A stretch of DNA of 27,930 nucleotides from the NCBI GenBank assembly GCA_902572065.1, contig CACGEL010000008.1:1-27930 (forward strand). Direction: 5' to 3'. The stretch comes from an uncultured Prochlorococcus sp. GTDB lineage: Bacteria > Cyanobacteriota > Cyanobacteriia > PCC-6307 > Cyanobiaceae. The notes under the pieces were generated by a model. The model saw only the letters and a list, made by a program, of their open reading frames with translations. It did no database searches and was not told where the DNA came from. Positions within the stretch are counted from its first letter, which is position 1. Each line of letters opens with the position of its first letter. Positions 7,990 through 19,270 of this stretch are shown here, piece by piece. Both the position numbers and the translations under genes were made by a program.

Positions 7990-8940
7990 CTAGGCTGCTG
8001 AACCTCCTACTACTTCTAATATTTCCTGAGTTATAGCAGCTTGTCTTGCTTTGTTATAGGTAAGGTTTAAAGTACTTGCTAATTCTTTTGCATTATCACT
8101 CGCATTATTCATAGCAGTCATTCTGCATGCAAGTTCTGAGGCGGCAGACTCTTGAAGTGCTCTAAGAATCTGATTCTGCAAGTACAAAGGTAATAACGAA
8201 TCTAATAACTGATCAGGACTTTGTTCAAAAACAATATCAGAAGGTAATTTCTCTGAATCATTCTTTTCTATATTGGATTTTTCAACTAGTAATTTACTAT
8301 TTTTTGTAGTTAATCTAAAAATCTCATCATTTTCCTCTGCAATGCCCTGAGGGTCTAATGGGAGCAATGTTTGAACAACTGGAGCACAACTTACTAGAGT
8401 GATGAATTTAGTATAAATAATCTCTACCCTATCAGAGTTTTCTGATAAAAATTCAGCTAAGACCTCATTGGTTATCCCTTCAGAATCTATAACTGTTGGT
8501 ACTTGTTCTAACTCTTTGAATGTACTTTTAATTACGTATTTCTCCTTCCTATTTTGGAAATAACCTATTGCCTTTTTGCCAACTAAAATCAAATTTGGTT
8601 CGAAACCTTGTTTAAGCAACTCTGCATACCTAATTTCTACCTTCTTAATTATGTTGGTATTGTATCCGCCACATAAACCTCTATCGGCAGTTATGCAAAC
8701 CAAAGAAATTGTTTTCACTTCTCTTTTGGATAAGAGAGGTGAATCAACAGCTTCAAACTTCACCCTCGATTGAATATTCTCTAGGACACTTGCAAGTTTG
8801 TCAGCGAAAGGTCTACTTTTTAGTACTTGATCTTGTGCCCTCCTAACCTTAGCAGCCGCAACTAATCTCATAGCTTCTGTTATTTTTCTAGTATTTTTAA
8901 CAGAAACAATTCTATCTCTAATTTCTTTAAGATTTGCCAT
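7990..8940 (-). CDS. atpG: ATP synthase F1 gamma subunit
   Basis: 316 aa (called atpC in cyanobacterial nomenclature). Gamma is the rotating central stalk. The N-terminal helix (MANLKEIRDRIVSVKNTRKI) and C-terminal helix ending ITQEILEVVGGSA form the coiled coil; DRGLCGGYN at 87-95 is the family's conserved block. Residues about 198-235 form the extra segment characteristic of photosynthetic gamma subunits. It lacks the two-Cys redox motif of chloroplast gamma, as expected for a cyanobacterium, so thioredoxin control is not expected. A near-perfect Shine-Dalgarno sequence lies just before the ATG. Confidence 0.97.
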   Translation of the reverse strand: MANLKEIRDRIVSVKNTRKITEAMRLVAAAKVRRAQDQVLKSRPFADKLASVLENIQSRVKFEAVDSPLLSKREVKTISLVCITADRGLCGGYNTNIIKKVEIRYAELLKQGFEPNLILVGKKAIGYFQNRKEKYVIKSTFKELEQVPTVIDSEGITNEVLAEFLSENSDRVEIIYTKFITLVSCAPVVQTLLPLDPQGIAEENDEIFRLTTKNSKLLVEKSNIEKNDSEKLPSDIVFEQSPDQLLDSLLPLYLQNQILRALQESAASELACRMTAMNNASDNAKELASTLNLTYNKARQAAITQEILEVVGGSAA

Positions 8941-8944
8941 AATA

Positions 8945-8950
8945 CCTCCT
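8945..8950 (-). promoter_or_regulatory. strong Shine-Dalgarno sequence for atpG (gamma)
   Basis: On the minus strand AGGAGG lies 4 bases before the ATG of the gamma gene (AAGGAGGTATTATG). Most genes in this window have no clear ribosome binding site, so this perfect match stands out and fixes the gamma start codon. Confidence 0.75.
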
Positions 8951-8960
8951 TAAAATAGAT

Positions 8961-10490
<1,530 letters not shown>

Positions 10491-10509
10491 TTAAGGTTGA
10501 ATTTTGAAT

Positions 10510-11052
10510 TTACTTGGATAGTGACAAACCAAGCTTTCTGATTTGAGAGGCAAGACTAGCATCAATTACTTTAGATCCTACACTCGCGACGAAACCACCA
10601 ATGAGGGATGGGTCGATTTTAGTTACAAGTTCTAATTTTTCAGTTCCAGCTATATTGATGATTTTTTTGGTAATTAAACCTTTTTGTTCATCAGTAAGCT
10701 CGACAGCAGAAGTAACAGTTGCTAAAGCAATATTACTATTTTCTCTGTAAATTTCTAAAAATCTATCAAGAATTGAAGTTACAATTCCGATTCTTTGCCT
10801 ATCGGCCAATAATTTCAAGAAATTTAGAAGAGAAGAATTAATCTTTTCTGAAAAAATTTCAATTATGATTTTTTTCTTAGTCTCTGTCTCTAAAACTGGA
10901 GAAGATAATGTTTTCTCTAGCTCAGGAGCATCATTAATTAAGGTAAGTAGTTGTTTTACTTCCTTGACCATATCTTCAGTTTGATCATTTTCATTAACAA
11001 CCTGAAGTAATGCTTCTGCATATGGAGTAGTGACTGAATTTAAAAGTGGCAT
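10510..11052 (-). CDS. atpH: ATP synthase F1 delta subunit
   Basis: 180 aa (atpD in cyanobacterial nomenclature). Delta joins the peripheral stalk (b and b') to the top of alpha. The N-terminal helical domain has TPYAEALLQVV, the standard Y-A-x-AL start of delta/OSCP proteins, and the C-terminal part has KIDPSLIGGFVASVGSKVIDAS, the family's most conserved block. Its ATG overlaps the b-subunit stop by a single base (TAATG), so the two are likely translationally coupled. Confidence 0.96.
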   Translation of the reverse strand: MPLLNSVTTPYAEALLQVVNENDQTEDMVKEVKQLLTLINDAPELEKTLSSPVLETETKKKIIIEIFSEKINSSLLNFLKLLADRQRIGIVTSILDRFLEIYRENSNIALATVTSAVELTDEQKGLITKKIINIAGTEKLELVTKIDPSLIGGFVASVGSKVIDASLASQIRKLGLSLSK

Positions 11053-11564
11053 TAGTTCATCTCAATGTTATTAATGGATTGAGTTACCAAATTTTCTTGA
11101 GTTTTTTGATCTAGTCTATTTGGTAGAGAATCTAAAGCTTTCTTAATAGCTAGTTCAACAGCTTCTTTACGAAGTTGGGAAATTGCTCTAGAGGCTTCTG
11201 AGCTTTCGTCTGAAATTGCACTTTGTTTTATTCGTGCCATCTCTTCAATAGCTTTTTTCTCACTTTCCATCCTGATTGATTCAGATCTTTTAAGAGAATC
11301 GGCTTTAATTTGACTTGCTTTTTCTTCTGCCAAAGATAAGTCTTTCTTTGCTTTCTTTAAAGCTTGCGTTGCCTTAAGGAGTCGGTCTTCTGCATCTTTT
11401 AATTCAAGAAGTATTCCCTCTCTTCTTTTTTTAAGCATTTTACCTAGAAAACCTGGTAAAAATTTATAAAGGCCAAAAACAACTACAGCCCAGTTAATAA
11501 CATTGGTTTCAAATAAATCAAGATTTAATCCAAAACCTTCTGCAGCTAAAAGAGGTAAAATCAT
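11052..11564 (-). CDS. atpF: ATP synthase Fo subunit b
   Basis: 170 aa. A single N-terminal membrane helix (about residues 22-42, [21 protein letters not shown]) is followed by a long charged coiled coil rich in Lys, Glu and Ala, the peripheral stalk. The short N-terminal extension before the helix ([19 protein letters not shown]) matches cyanobacterial and plastid b subunits, where it may be trimmed. It overlaps b' by 4 bases upstream and delta by 1 base downstream. Confidence 0.95.
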   Translation of the reverse strand: MILPLLAAEGFGLNLDLFETNVINWAVVVFGLYKFLPGFLGKMLKKRREGILLELKDAEDRLLKATQALKKAKKDLSLAEEKASQIKADSLKRSESIRMESEKKAIEEMARIKQSAISDESSEASRAISQLRKEAVELAIKKALDSLPNRLDQKTQENLVTQSINNIEMN

Positions 11565-12022
11565 TTTTCAAGAATTAATCTATTAACAATAAGTTCGCTC
11601 AAGTCATCAGCTTGCTTAGAAAGTTTGTCACGAGCTGAAGATGTCTGATTTTCTATTTCTAACCTTACTTTTTCCTTAGAAGCGTTTGCTTCGTTATTAG
11701 CAAGTTCAAGAGCTTCTTTATAAAGCTTATCAGATTCATCCTCGGCTTCACTCACAATTTTTTGAGCTTCAGAACGAGCACTTTGAAGCTGTCTTAGTAA
11801 ATCAGCTTCTAATTTTTCAACTTCTGAAAGTTTATTTTTGGCCTCCATAATATTGTTACTTACAAATTTCTCTCTTTTTTCAACAACATTGCCTACCGGC
11901 TTAAAAAAGAGAGAATTTAGTATGTAAGTAAGGGCGACAACTTGTATTGCCATAAGGGGCAAAGTGGCATTTATGTCAAATAATCCACCTTCAGTAGCAC
12001 CAAAAAAATTAAAGGCCAACAT
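11561..12022 (-). CDS. atpF2: ATP synthase Fo subunit b'
   Basis: 153 aa, called atpG in cyanobacterial nomenclature. Photosynthetic organisms use a b/b' heterodimer rather than two identical b subunits. One membrane helix (about residues 19-39, [20 protein letters not shown]) is followed by [16 protein letters not shown], the conserved entry into the coiled coil, then a Glu/Lys/Ala-rich stalk to the C-terminus. It overlaps b by 4 bases and follows the c gene after a 67-base AT-rich gap in which I see only a weak hairpin. Confidence 0.94.
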   Translation of the reverse strand: MLAFNFFGATEGGLFDINATLPLMAIQVVALTYILNSLFFKPVGNVVEKREKFVSNNIMEAKNKLSEVEKLEADLLRQLQSARSEAQKIVSEAEDESDKLYKEALELANNEANASKEKVRLEIENQTSSARDKLSKQADDLSELIVNRLILEK

Positions 12023-12089
12023 ATGTTTCAGTTGAAATTAAAAAATATATCTAAATATTGCTAATAAGAATTAAAAGCAACATTAACTT

Positions 12090-12432
<343 letters not shown>

Positions 12433-12455
12433 TACGCGATTAAATATTTTGCCAG

Positions 12456-12484
12456 ATTATAGGCCCTTTGTAAAAGAGTCTAAA
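12456..12484 (-). promoter_or_regulatory. putative internal promoter before atpE
   Basis: On the minus strand a perfect -10 TATAAT (12461-12456) is preceded by TTTAGA (12484-12479, 4 of 6 matches to TTGACA) after 17 bases. Transcription would start near 12449, giving a leader of roughly 115 bases that carries the two hairpins before atpE. This would let the c gene be expressed above the rest of the operon. Confidence 0.5.
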
Positions 12485-12499
12485 TTTATTAAAAAAACA

Positions 12500-13225
12500 C
12501 TAATGATGTTCCTCTACCGCCTCACCTATGTAGTAAGCAGCAAGTGTGGCAAAGATTAGTGCTTGGATTGCACTTGTGAACAAACCTAGAAACATAACTG
12601 GAATTGGTAAAACCAAGGGAACCAGAAAAACCAAAACACCAACAACAAGTTCATCAGCAAGAATATTTCCAAAAAGCCTAAAAGATAGAGATAGAGGTTT
12701 AGTAAAATCTTCTAGAATTTTAAAAGGAAGCATTATCGGTGTGGGATGAACATAATATTCGAAATATCTCCAGCCTTTATTACTTAGACCAGCGTAAAAA
12801 TAAGATAAAGAAACTAATAAAGCCAATGCTATAGTTGTATTTATATCAGCTGTTGGAGCTCCTAATTCTCCACTTGGTAATTTTATTAATCTCCAAGGTA
12901 TAAGGGCCCCTCCCCAATTACTTACAAATACAAATAAGAAGAGAGTTCCTATAAATGGCATCCAATCTCTATATACTTTTTCACCAATTTGAGTTCTTGC
13001 GAGGTCTCTGATGTAATCCCATAAAAACTCAAGTAAATTTTGCAATCCTTTAGGATCATTTTCCATTTTTTTAGTCCCTATAGAAATGAAAACTAATAAT
13101 GAACCTAATAGAATCCAAGAAGTTAAAAAAACTTGTCCATGAAGCCTTATATTTCCAATTTGCCAATAAAGATGTTGGCCAACTTCTAAAGCTGCAAAAT
13201 TTGTTGACAAAGAGTTAAAAAACAT
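12500..13225 (-). CDS. atpB: ATP synthase Fo subunit a
   Basis: 241 aa (atpI in cyanobacterial nomenclature). It is the membrane stator with the proton half-channels next to the c ring. Several hydrophobic helices are visible, and the essential Arg183 lies in [18 protein letters not shown]. The region [24 protein letters not shown] and the C-terminal helices ending [13 protein letters not shown] match cyanobacterial and plastid a subunits. It follows atp1 after 43 bases and precedes the c gene. Confidence 0.97.
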   Translation of the reverse strand: MFFNSLSTNFAALEVGQHLYWQIGNIRLHGQVFLTSWILLGSLLVFISIGTKKMENDPKGLQNLLEFLWDYIRDLARTQIGEKVYRDWMPFIGTLFLFVFVSNWGGALIPWRLIKLPSGELGAPTADINTTIALALLVSLSYFYAGLSNKGWRYFEYYVHPTPIMLPFKILEDFTKPLSLSFRLFGNILADELVVGVLVFLVPLVLPIPVMFLGLFTSAIQALIFATLAAYYIGEAVEEHH

Positions 13226-13268
13226 TTTGATTAAAAAAAATTAATAAATTTTGATAAGTAAAATTTAT

Positions 13269-13745
13269 TTAAGAACGTGAAAAATAAAGTATAAGAGAAG
13301 GCTTATAAATGAAAAAGCCTATCATTGCTGGGAAAATATCTAAGGATCCTAGCTTGCTAGCAAAAATAAAGAGACAAACTGGAACTAATAGCTGTAATTG
13401 AGAAACACGAGTGGATTCTTTACCTATTTTTCCTATGCTTTTAGCAAGCAAACGTAAGTAAAAAATCCCAGCAATGGCACCTATAAAAACACTAAAACCA
13501 AAACTATGCCCAATTATAATTCCCGTTATCGTTGCCACTAAAATGGCAAAGATAAAAGTAATACCAAAAATTGTTATTTGCAATTTAGTATAATCATCAT
13601 TTTTTGAAAAAAATCTTTGAAATTGACTTGCAATGATAGATTTAATTCCATTAATGAAAGAATCATCCTGGGCAGGGGAAGCATGAACATTCTTAGCAGG
13701 AAGATGTTCAACATTTTTTCTATCTGAGTTCACTGATGTGAACAT
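13269..13745 (-). CDS. atp1: ATP synthase-associated protein 1 (Atp1/AtpI-like)
   Basis: 158 aa. A polar N-terminal tail of about 55 residues precedes four hydrophobic segments (ITIFGITFIFAILVATITG, FSVFIGAIAGIFYLRLLA, LLVPVCLFIFASKLG, PAMIGFFIYKPSLIL). This four-helix pattern and the position as first gene of the cluster identify it as the I/Atp1 protein, which in other bacteria assists c-ring assembly. Sequence conservation in this family is low, so position carries much of the call. It is longer than E. coli AtpI because of the N-terminal tail. Confidence 0.85.
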   Translation of the reverse strand: MFTSVNSDRKNVEHLPAKNVHASPAQDDSFINGIKSIIASQFQRFFSKNDDYTKLQITIFGITFIFAILVATITGIIIGHSFGFSVFIGAIAGIFYLRLLAKSIGKIGKESTRVSQLQLLVPVCLFIFASKLGSLDIFPAMIGFFIYKPSLILYFSRS

Positions 13746-13776
13746 AATTTAGAAAACCCCCTTTATAAAGATGGTA

Positions 13777-13782
13777 AGTATA
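13777..13782 (-). promoter_or_regulatory. candidate -10 element of the ATP synthase operon
   Basis: TATACT on the minus strand lies about 32 bases before the atp1 ATG and is followed by a G-rich stretch (AAAGGGGG, about 11 bases before the ATG) that could serve as a ribosome binding site. No convincing -35 is visible. The 264-base gap between atp1 and ftsW must hold the promoters of both divergent genes; I see no other clear signal in it. Confidence 0.3.
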
Positions 13783-14009
13783 TAAACCCAGGAAATCTAT
13801 CATGGAGAGGGTCCTTTTAGCTAGGTATTTTTTGTTTAAAGTCCTAATTCTTAAGATTTGTGATATTTAATATTTATTTCTTGAATAATTAAAATGAATT
13901 GAGTTTTATTAATCTAAATAGAATTAATTTAAATTCACTTAAAAACTTAGATTAAAGACTTGGCAAAGTAGTTATTTAACGTCTCAATAGTATATCTACA
14001 AGCTTTAAA

Positions 14010-15239
14010 TTGGAGATAAGTAAAGCAGCTACAAAATATAACCGTGCTTTTAAGAGAAATAGAACTTTTGATTTCAGAAGCAACTCCAACAATTTTAGGG
14101 ATACTTTATTACCTTTGCCTTGGAAAATATGGCCTTATGAAGGAAAACTTTTGATTATTTTAATAGGTATTTGGTCTATTCTAGGTTTATTTATTCTTGG
14201 TTCTGCAAGTTGGTGGGTAGCCAGTAAGGAAATGGGAAATTGGGCTTACTATCTAAAGAGACAAATTATTTGGTGTATTCCAGGATTATTATTATTTTAT
14301 TTTGTTTTAAATACAAATATTAGAGATCTTTTAAGAATTTCAAAAATTATTTTTTACTTATTAATTTTCTTGATAATGTTAACTATTTTTATTGGTAGCT
14401 CAGTTAACGGTTCATCAAGATGGTTGATTCTGGGTCCTCTGCAAATGCAACCTTCTGAACTTATTAAACCATTTGCAATTTTAGAAGCAGCTAACTTATT
14501 TGCTCATTGGAATTTAGTTAAAAAAAATAAAAAGATTATTTCATTAAGTACTTTTGGAGTATTAATCTTATTAATACTCAAGCAACCCAATTTAAGTACT
14601 GCAGGATTAACGGGGATTCTTTTTTGGATAATGGGTTTATGTGGAGGAGTTAAAATCAGTTCACTCTTATCTGTAGCTTCATTAGGATTTATGAGTGGTT
14701 GCATTAGTATTTTGAGTAATGAATATCAAAAGCTAAGAGTTATATCATTTGTGGATCCTTGGAAAGATGCAGAGGGTAATGGTTATCAATTAATTCAAAG
14801 TTTATTAGCAATAGGTTCAGGAGGACTGTTTGGACAAGGGTTTGGTCTCTCTACACAAAAATTACAATATTTACCTATTCAAAGCACAGATTTTATTTTC
14901 GCTATTTTTGCAGAAGAATTTGGTTTATTAGGTTCAACTTTATTCTTGGGCTTTTTAGTTCTTTTTTCTTATATAAGCTTACGAATTGCAATAAAATGCA
15001 GAAATAACTACACAAAGTTAGTCGCTATTGGATGTGTAACCATACTTATAGGTCAATCTATAATGCATATAGCAGTGGCGACAGGAACAATGCCTACAAC
15101 AGGTCTACCATTACCTTTTGTAAGTTACGGAGGGAATTCCCTATTGTCATCATTTTTTGTAATTGGCATGTTATTGAGATGTTCACTAGAATCGACTGGA
15201 TTTATAGGCATTTTTAGTGCGCGAAAGTCTCTTAATTAG
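14010..15239 (+). CDS. ftsW: FtsW-type SEDS peptidoglycan glycosyltransferase
   Basis: 409 aa in the frame given. About 9-10 membrane helices, with the family blocks LGSASWW (after helix 1), GSSRWLILGPLQMQPSEL and, at about 362-379, PTTGLPLPFVSYGGNSLL, the FtsW/RodA/SpoVE signature. FtsW polymerises septal glycan during division. FtsW is favoured over RodA because of this C-terminal signature and my memory of gene order in Prochlorococcus. The start is uncertain: a TTG at 14010 is the first usable codon after a stop at 13977-13979, no ATG or GTG occurs before the first helix, and GGAG lies just inside the coding sequence. Confidence 0.88.
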   Translation: MEISKAATKYNRAFKRNRTFDFRSNSNNFRDTLLPLPWKIWPYEGKLLIILIGIWSILGLFILGSASWWVASKEMGNWAYYLKRQIIWCIPGLLLFYFVLNTNIRDLLRISKIIFYLLIFLIMLTIFIGSSVNGSSRWLILGPLQMQPSELIKPFAILEAANLFAHWNLVKKNKKIISLSTFGVLILLILKQPNLSTAGLTGILFWIMGLCGGVKISSLLSVASLGFMSGCISILSNEYQKLRVISFVDPWKDAEGNGYQLIQSLLAIGSGGLFGQGFGLSTQKLQYLPIQSTDFIFAIFAEEFGLLGSTLFLGFLVLFSYISLRIAIKCRNNYTKLVAIGCVTILIGQSIMHIAVATGTMPTTGLPLPFVSYGGNSLLSSFFVIGMLLRCSLESTGFIGIFSARKSLN

Positions 15240-15322
15240 CTAGAATTTAGAAGATTTAATTTCTTGTTATCACTTCAATCAATTTAGTTATTTCAGAATT
15301 AGCTCAAAAGGGTAATTTACTA

Positions 15323-15979
15323 ATGGAGCAAGGGCTTTATAATCCAGGTCCATTTACTATATTTTTGGTTTTCACAGCAGGCCTTTTGACAAGTCTAGGG
15401 CCATGTTCTTTATCTTTACTACCAATCACAGTTGCATATGTTGGTGGAACTAAGAGTAATAAATTTAAACTTATAAGTTTTTCTGGTGGAGTTATTTTTT
15501 CACTAATTACGTTGGGAGCATTAAGTGGATTCTTAGGAAAAATATATGGGCAATTACCTTCTTACTACTCATCTTTAGTAGCTTTCATAGCTATTATTAT
15601 GGGTCTAAATTTATTAGGAATTTTAAAATTCCAATTACCAAATGGGCCAAATTTAAAGTTTATGGAAAAGAAGTTGCCTTCTTTAATGACCCCTTTTGTT
15701 ATTGGTGGAACTTTTGGTTTTGCCTCCTCGCCTTGTATCACTCCTGTACTGGCTACGCTATTAGCATGGGTATCACAAGCAAAAAACCCTACAATTTCAA
15801 TAATCTTTTTGTTTTTCTTTGGACTTGGGCAAGTAATTCCATTAATCCTTGCAGGAGCGACAACTGAAAACTTGAAGCAATTTCTGGAACTTAGAAAATA
15901 TAGTCAAATAATTCCTATTTTAAGTGGAATATTTTTAGTTTCTATAGGAATTCTAAATTTAGCTTCTAATTGGATTTAA
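15323..15979 (+). CDS. ccdA: CcdA-type thiol-disulfide transporter for cytochrome c biogenesis
   Basis: 218 aa with six predicted membrane helices. The two redox Cys that carry electrons across the membrane are present: Cys28 in SLGPCSLSLLP (helix 1) and Cys138 in SSPCITPVL (helix 4). The short DsbD-like architecture without periplasmic domains is that of CcdA, which supplies reductant to the thylakoid lumen for haem attachment. The ATG at 15323 follows an AAAAGGG stretch about 11 bases upstream. The next gene starts immediately after its stop and encodes CcsB, which supports the role. Confidence 0.92.
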   Translation: MEQGLYNPGPFTIFLVFTAGLLTSLGPCSLSLLPITVAYVGGTKSNKFKLISFSGGVIFSLITLGALSGFLGKIYGQLPSYYSSLVAFIAIIMGLNLLGILKFQLPNGPNLKFMEKKLPSLMTPFVIGGTFGFASSPCITPVLATLLAWVSQAKNPTISIIFLFFFGLGQVIPLILAGATTENLKQFLELRKYSQIIPILSGIFLVSIGILNLASNWI

Positions 15980-17266
15980 ATGATTATTTTTAAGAATTTT
16001 ATTTTAAAAATATCGAGTTTAAGATTTGCAATTCTATTAATAATTTTCATTGCCATTTCAAGTGGAGTTGGGACATTCATACCTCAAGGAAATAATCAGC
16101 AAGAGTATATTGATTTCTATAATGAAACTCCAATTTTTGGATTTATTAATGGTTACCAAGTTCTCAAACTCCAATTGGATCATGTGTATACAAGTAATTG
16201 GTTTTTATTTTCATTAATACTTCTTTGTATTTCTCTTGCAGCTTGTAGCTTTAGAAGGCAAATACCATCTTTAAAAACTGCATTAAAATGGATCGACTAC
16301 AAAGATGAAAAAAGATTCTACAAACTCCAACTAATAACTAGTTACGAAATAATCCAAGATTTTAATCCAATTTTAAAAGCTGATTCTTTGCTTAGAAAAA
16401 AAGGTTGGAGCATTTGTAAATTCGACAATCGCTTATCGGCAAGAAAAGGCTTATTAGGAAAACTTGGTCCTATCATTGTCCATATCGGTCTAATTATTTT
16501 ACTTATTGGCTCTGCATACGGAAATTTTAGTAGCCAATCTAAAGAACAATATTTGAGATTAGGAGAAAGTTTAGATTTAATAAATGAGAGCACAAATTCG
16601 AAAATAACAATAAAATTAAATAACTTTTTAATAGAACGTGAGACTGATGGAAAACCAAAGCAATTTATTTCAAATTTAGATTTTTTTTCAGATGAGCAAA
16701 AGTTGAACGACATAAAAACAACTAAAGTTAACAATCCAATCAGATACAAAGGTTTAACTATCTATCAAGCAGATTGGTCTGTTTCAAATATTGTTATGGA
16801 AATTGATAGTGTTCTATACCAACTCCAACTAAAGCCTATTCCTGAGATCGGGGATCAAATATGGGGGATATTAATTGAATTAGGCAGAGAAAATAAAAAA
16901 AATTATCTTATAACTATTGATAATGAAAATGGTCCTCTAAAAGTATCAGATATTGAAGATTTTTCTGAAAATTTTGTTTATTTAAATAATGATCCGGTAG
17001 AAATAAATTCTTCAACACTATCTTTAAAAACAATAATTCCTAGTAGTGGTTTAATAATTAAAAATGATCCTTCAATTCCATTTATTTATGTTTCTTTTAC
17101 TTTAATAATTTTTGGGACAATTTTTAGTCTTATTCCTACTAACCAAATATGGATTTTATTTAATGAAAATTCAAATAAATTATTTATAGGTGGTTTAAGT
17201 AATAGAAATCTTCTTGGTTTTAAGAAGGAATTTTTGAACTTATCAGACGAGATAAAGAATTGTTAG
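15980..17266 (+). CDS. ccsB: cytochrome c biogenesis protein CcsB (Ccs1/ResB family)
   Basis: 428 aa. ResB/Ccs1 architecture: three membrane helices in the first 180 residues (about 15-33, 71-91 and 155-178, the third containing [15 protein letters not shown]), a large soluble lumenal domain, and a last helix near 365-390 ([20 protein letters not shown]). The early motif [10 protein letters not shown] is typical of the family. With CcsA (elsewhere) it forms the system II haem transfer and ligation complex for c-type cytochromes. The ATG follows the ccdA stop with no gap, and the stop overlaps the convergent queF stop by 4 bases. Confidence 0.93.
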   Translation: MIIFKNFILKISSLRFAILLIIFIAISSGVGTFIPQGNNQQEYIDFYNETPIFGFINGYQVLKLQLDHVYTSNWFLFSLILLCISLAACSFRRQIPSLKTALKWIDYKDEKRFYKLQLITSYEIIQDFNPILKADSLLRKKGWSICKFDNRLSARKGLLGKLGPIIVHIGLIILLIGSAYGNFSSQSKEQYLRLGESLDLINESTNSKITIKLNNFLIERETDGKPKQFISNLDFFSDEQKLNDIKTTKVNNPIRYKGLTIYQADWSVSNIVMEIDSVLYQLQLKPIPEIGDQIWGILIELGRENKKNYLITIDNENGPLKVSDIEDFSENFVYLNNDPVEINSSTLSLKTIIPSSGLIIKNDPSIPFIYVSFTLIIFGTIFSLIPTNQIWILFNENSNKLFIGGLSNRNLLGFKKEFLNLSDEIKNC

Positions 17267-17673
17267 TTTTTTTTCTTTCCAGTATAAATATCTAATTTCA
17301 TAGAAACATTTCCTCTTGGATTAAAATCAGCGTTTAAATGCATCCAGTGAGGTGCTGCTGCATTTAAGAGATCATCCATAATTCTATTTACAACTTCTTC
17401 ATGTGATATCTTAATATCTCTAAAGTTATTAATATAAAGTTTTAAAGATTTCAACTCATATACTTTCGTATTGGGCTGGTAAAAGATGTTTAATTTTGCA
17501 AAATCTGGATAACCAGAAAAGGGGCATTTGCAAGTAAATTCAGGCAGTTCAATTGAAATTTCATAAATTCTTTTTTGATTTGGATTCTCAAAGCAAATTA
17601 TTTTTGATTTTTCTATCAGCCTCTCTCCATATAGAGGCTTATTAGTCGAATTATGTAAATTAGCTTTACTCAT
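17263..17673 (-). CDS. queF: NADPH-dependent preQ0 reductase (short QueF type)
   Basis: 136 aa. QueF reduces 7-cyano-7-deazaguanine (preQ0) to preQ1 in queuosine tRNA modification. The thioimide-forming Cys is Cys50 with Asp57 in [15 protein letters not shown], and the QueF motif ELKSLKLY is at 73-80. [13 protein letters not shown] near the C-terminus matches the conserved HxxxxxxxxxRGG region of the short YkvM-like type. An extra Cys48 lies two residues before the catalytic one. The gene is a single minus-strand gene between ccsB and the glnB unit. Confidence 0.93.
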   Translation of the reverse strand: MSKANLHNSTNKPLYGERLIEKSKIICFENPNQKRIYEISIELPEFTCKCPFSGYPDFAKLNIFYQPNTKVYELKSLKLYINNFRDIKISHEEVVNRIMDDLLNAAAPHWMHLNADFNPRGNVSMKLDIYTGKKKN

Positions 17674-17784
17674 TTTTCATAATCATATTTACTTAAACTA
17701 TATAAAAAGCTAATAATTCGCAAAAATAAAAAACATACTTAAGTATTACAAATCAATAAGTCAAAGGATATAAATTTTTGATTT

Positions 17785-17798
17785 GTATCATCGATTAC
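17785..17798 (+). promoter_or_regulatory. NtcA-type operator upstream of the ORF81-glnB unit
   Basis: GTATCATCGATTAC fits the NtcA consensus GTA-N8-TAC exactly. About 24 bases downstream lies TATATG (17823-17828), close to the TAN3T -10 element expected in NtcA-activated promoters, and the ATG of the next gene is at 17849. Spacing, orientation and proximity to glnB all agree with nitrogen control. The site is near-palindromic, and lies 112 bases from the divergent queF start, so queF could also be affected. Confidence 0.7.
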
Positions 17799-17848
17799 AA
17801 TCTGAAGGTCATTTAAAGGGCTTATATGTATTTAGTTTCAAAAAATTT

Positions 17849-18094
17849 ATGGACATTTGTTTGGAAAATATTGACAACAATTTAAATAAATCCCTTAAAC
17901 CAATAAGTGTACTAGGAATGTTATGGCTCCAAACTCATTTTGATGATGAGCAATGGGAAGCATTGTCTAATAGTGAAGTTATAATCTCAAAAGAAAATTC
18001 TAAGTTATTAGTTCAAGATGCAACTAACGCTGGGCTAAAGATCGAATCATTCTCAGAAGTTTCAATGCTGGATGTTTTTCATAAAAAGAATTAA
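17849..18094 (+). CDS. hypothetical protein, 81 aa, upstream of glnB
   Basis: 81 aa from the ATG at 17849. The frame is open further upstream to a TTG at 17783 (103 aa), but that extension overlaps the NtcA-type operator and the presumed -10, so the ATG is preferred. The product begins MDICLENIDNNLNKSLKPIS, has a distinctive MLWLQTHFDDEQWEALSN core and ends SMLDVFHKKN. It is soluble, with no membrane helix and no domain I recognise; it is not PipX. It ends 24 bases before glnB on the same strand, so it is probably cotranscribed with PII and nitrogen-regulated. Confidence 0.75.
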   Translation: MDICLENIDNNLNKSLKPISVLGMLWLQTHFDDEQWEALSNSEVIISKENSKLLVQDATNAGLKIESFSEVSMLDVFHKKN

Positions 18095-18457
<363 letters not shown>

Positions 18458-19270
18458 TTAAAGGGTTTCTTTTACTAAATCTTCAATAAATTTACTATTT
18501 ATTATTGGATTCGCCATTCCTGTCTTAGACATCCAGGCTAGATATTCATGATTTCCTGCAGGACCAACTAATGGGGATGCTATTAGACCTTTGATATTCC
18601 AATGCAGTTCTTCCGCAGTATTAATAACTGACTCAATAGCCTCAATATGATATTCAGCCTTTCTTACAACACCTCCTTTGCTTACTCGATCTTTCCCTAC
18701 CTCGAATTGAGGTTTTATAAGAAATATTCCCTCTATAAAATCTCCTGATAATAAATTATTAATAGGTTCAAAAACTAACTTTAGTGAAATAAAAGACAAA
18801 TCCGCTACTACAAAACTTGGCAATAAATTTTCTTTCGAATATATATCTATGGGCTTTAAATTGCGAATATTTGATCTTTCGAAAAGTATCACTTTTGGGT
18901 TGTTTCTTATTTTCCAAGCCGTTTGCCCATAACCTACATCTATCCCATAGACTATTTTTGCTCCTTGCTGCAACAAACAATCAGTAAATCCTCCCGTAGA
19001 AATTCCTGCATCTATACAAACTCTATCTTTTACATCAATCTGTAGTTTTTTAAAAGCCTCTAACAATTTTTCTCCCCCTCTTGAAACAAATTGAGATTCA
19101 GACTCAATAAAAAATTCAGTTCCAATTAATACTTGTTGGCCAGGTTTATCAAAAACTTTGCCATTAATATCTTTTACTTTTCCTGCAAGAATTATACCCT
19201 GTGCTTTCTGACGAGTTTCACAAAGACCTTTGTTCAGAAGATAAATATCTAATCTAATTTTTTTAATCAT
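18458..19270 (-). CDS. tlyA: TlyA family rRNA methyltransferase (hemolysin A-like)
   Basis: 270 aa. An N-terminal S4 RNA-binding domain (residues 4-60, IRLDIYLLNKGLCETRQKA) is followed by an FtsJ-type Rossmann methyltransferase: SAM motif DAGISTGGFTD at 87-97, VADLSFISL at 155-163, and the catalytic-type Lys in IKPQFEVGK around 185-193, plus Lys68 in SRGGEKLLEAF. TlyA proteins 2'-O-methylate ribosomal RNA in mycobacteria; the hemolysin label is historical. The target here is inferred. It starts at an ATG and ends directly against glnB. Confidence 0.9.
   Translation of the reverse strand: MIKKIRLDIYLLNKGLCETRQKAQGIILAGKVKDINGKVFDKPGQQVLIGTEFFIESESQFVSRGGEKLLEAFKKLQIDVKDRVCIDAGISTGGFTDCLLQQGAKIVYGIDVGYGQTAWKIRNNPKVILFERSNIRNLKPIDIYSKENLLPSFVVADLSFISLKLVFEPINNLLSGDFIEGIFLIKPQFEVGKDRVSKGGVVRKAEYHIEAIESVINTAEELHWNIKGLIASPLVGPAGNHEYLAWMSKTGMANPIINSKFIEDLVKETL

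Noticed and set aside
17783..17848. Upstream TTG start giving a 103-aa form of the gene before glnB
   Set aside because: It would place the NtcA-type operator and the -10 element inside the coding sequence; the ATG at 17849 fits better.
18458..19270. Hemolysin or toxin gene
   Set aside because: S4 plus FtsJ-type methyltransferase motifs show an RNA methyltransferase; the hemolysin name is historical.
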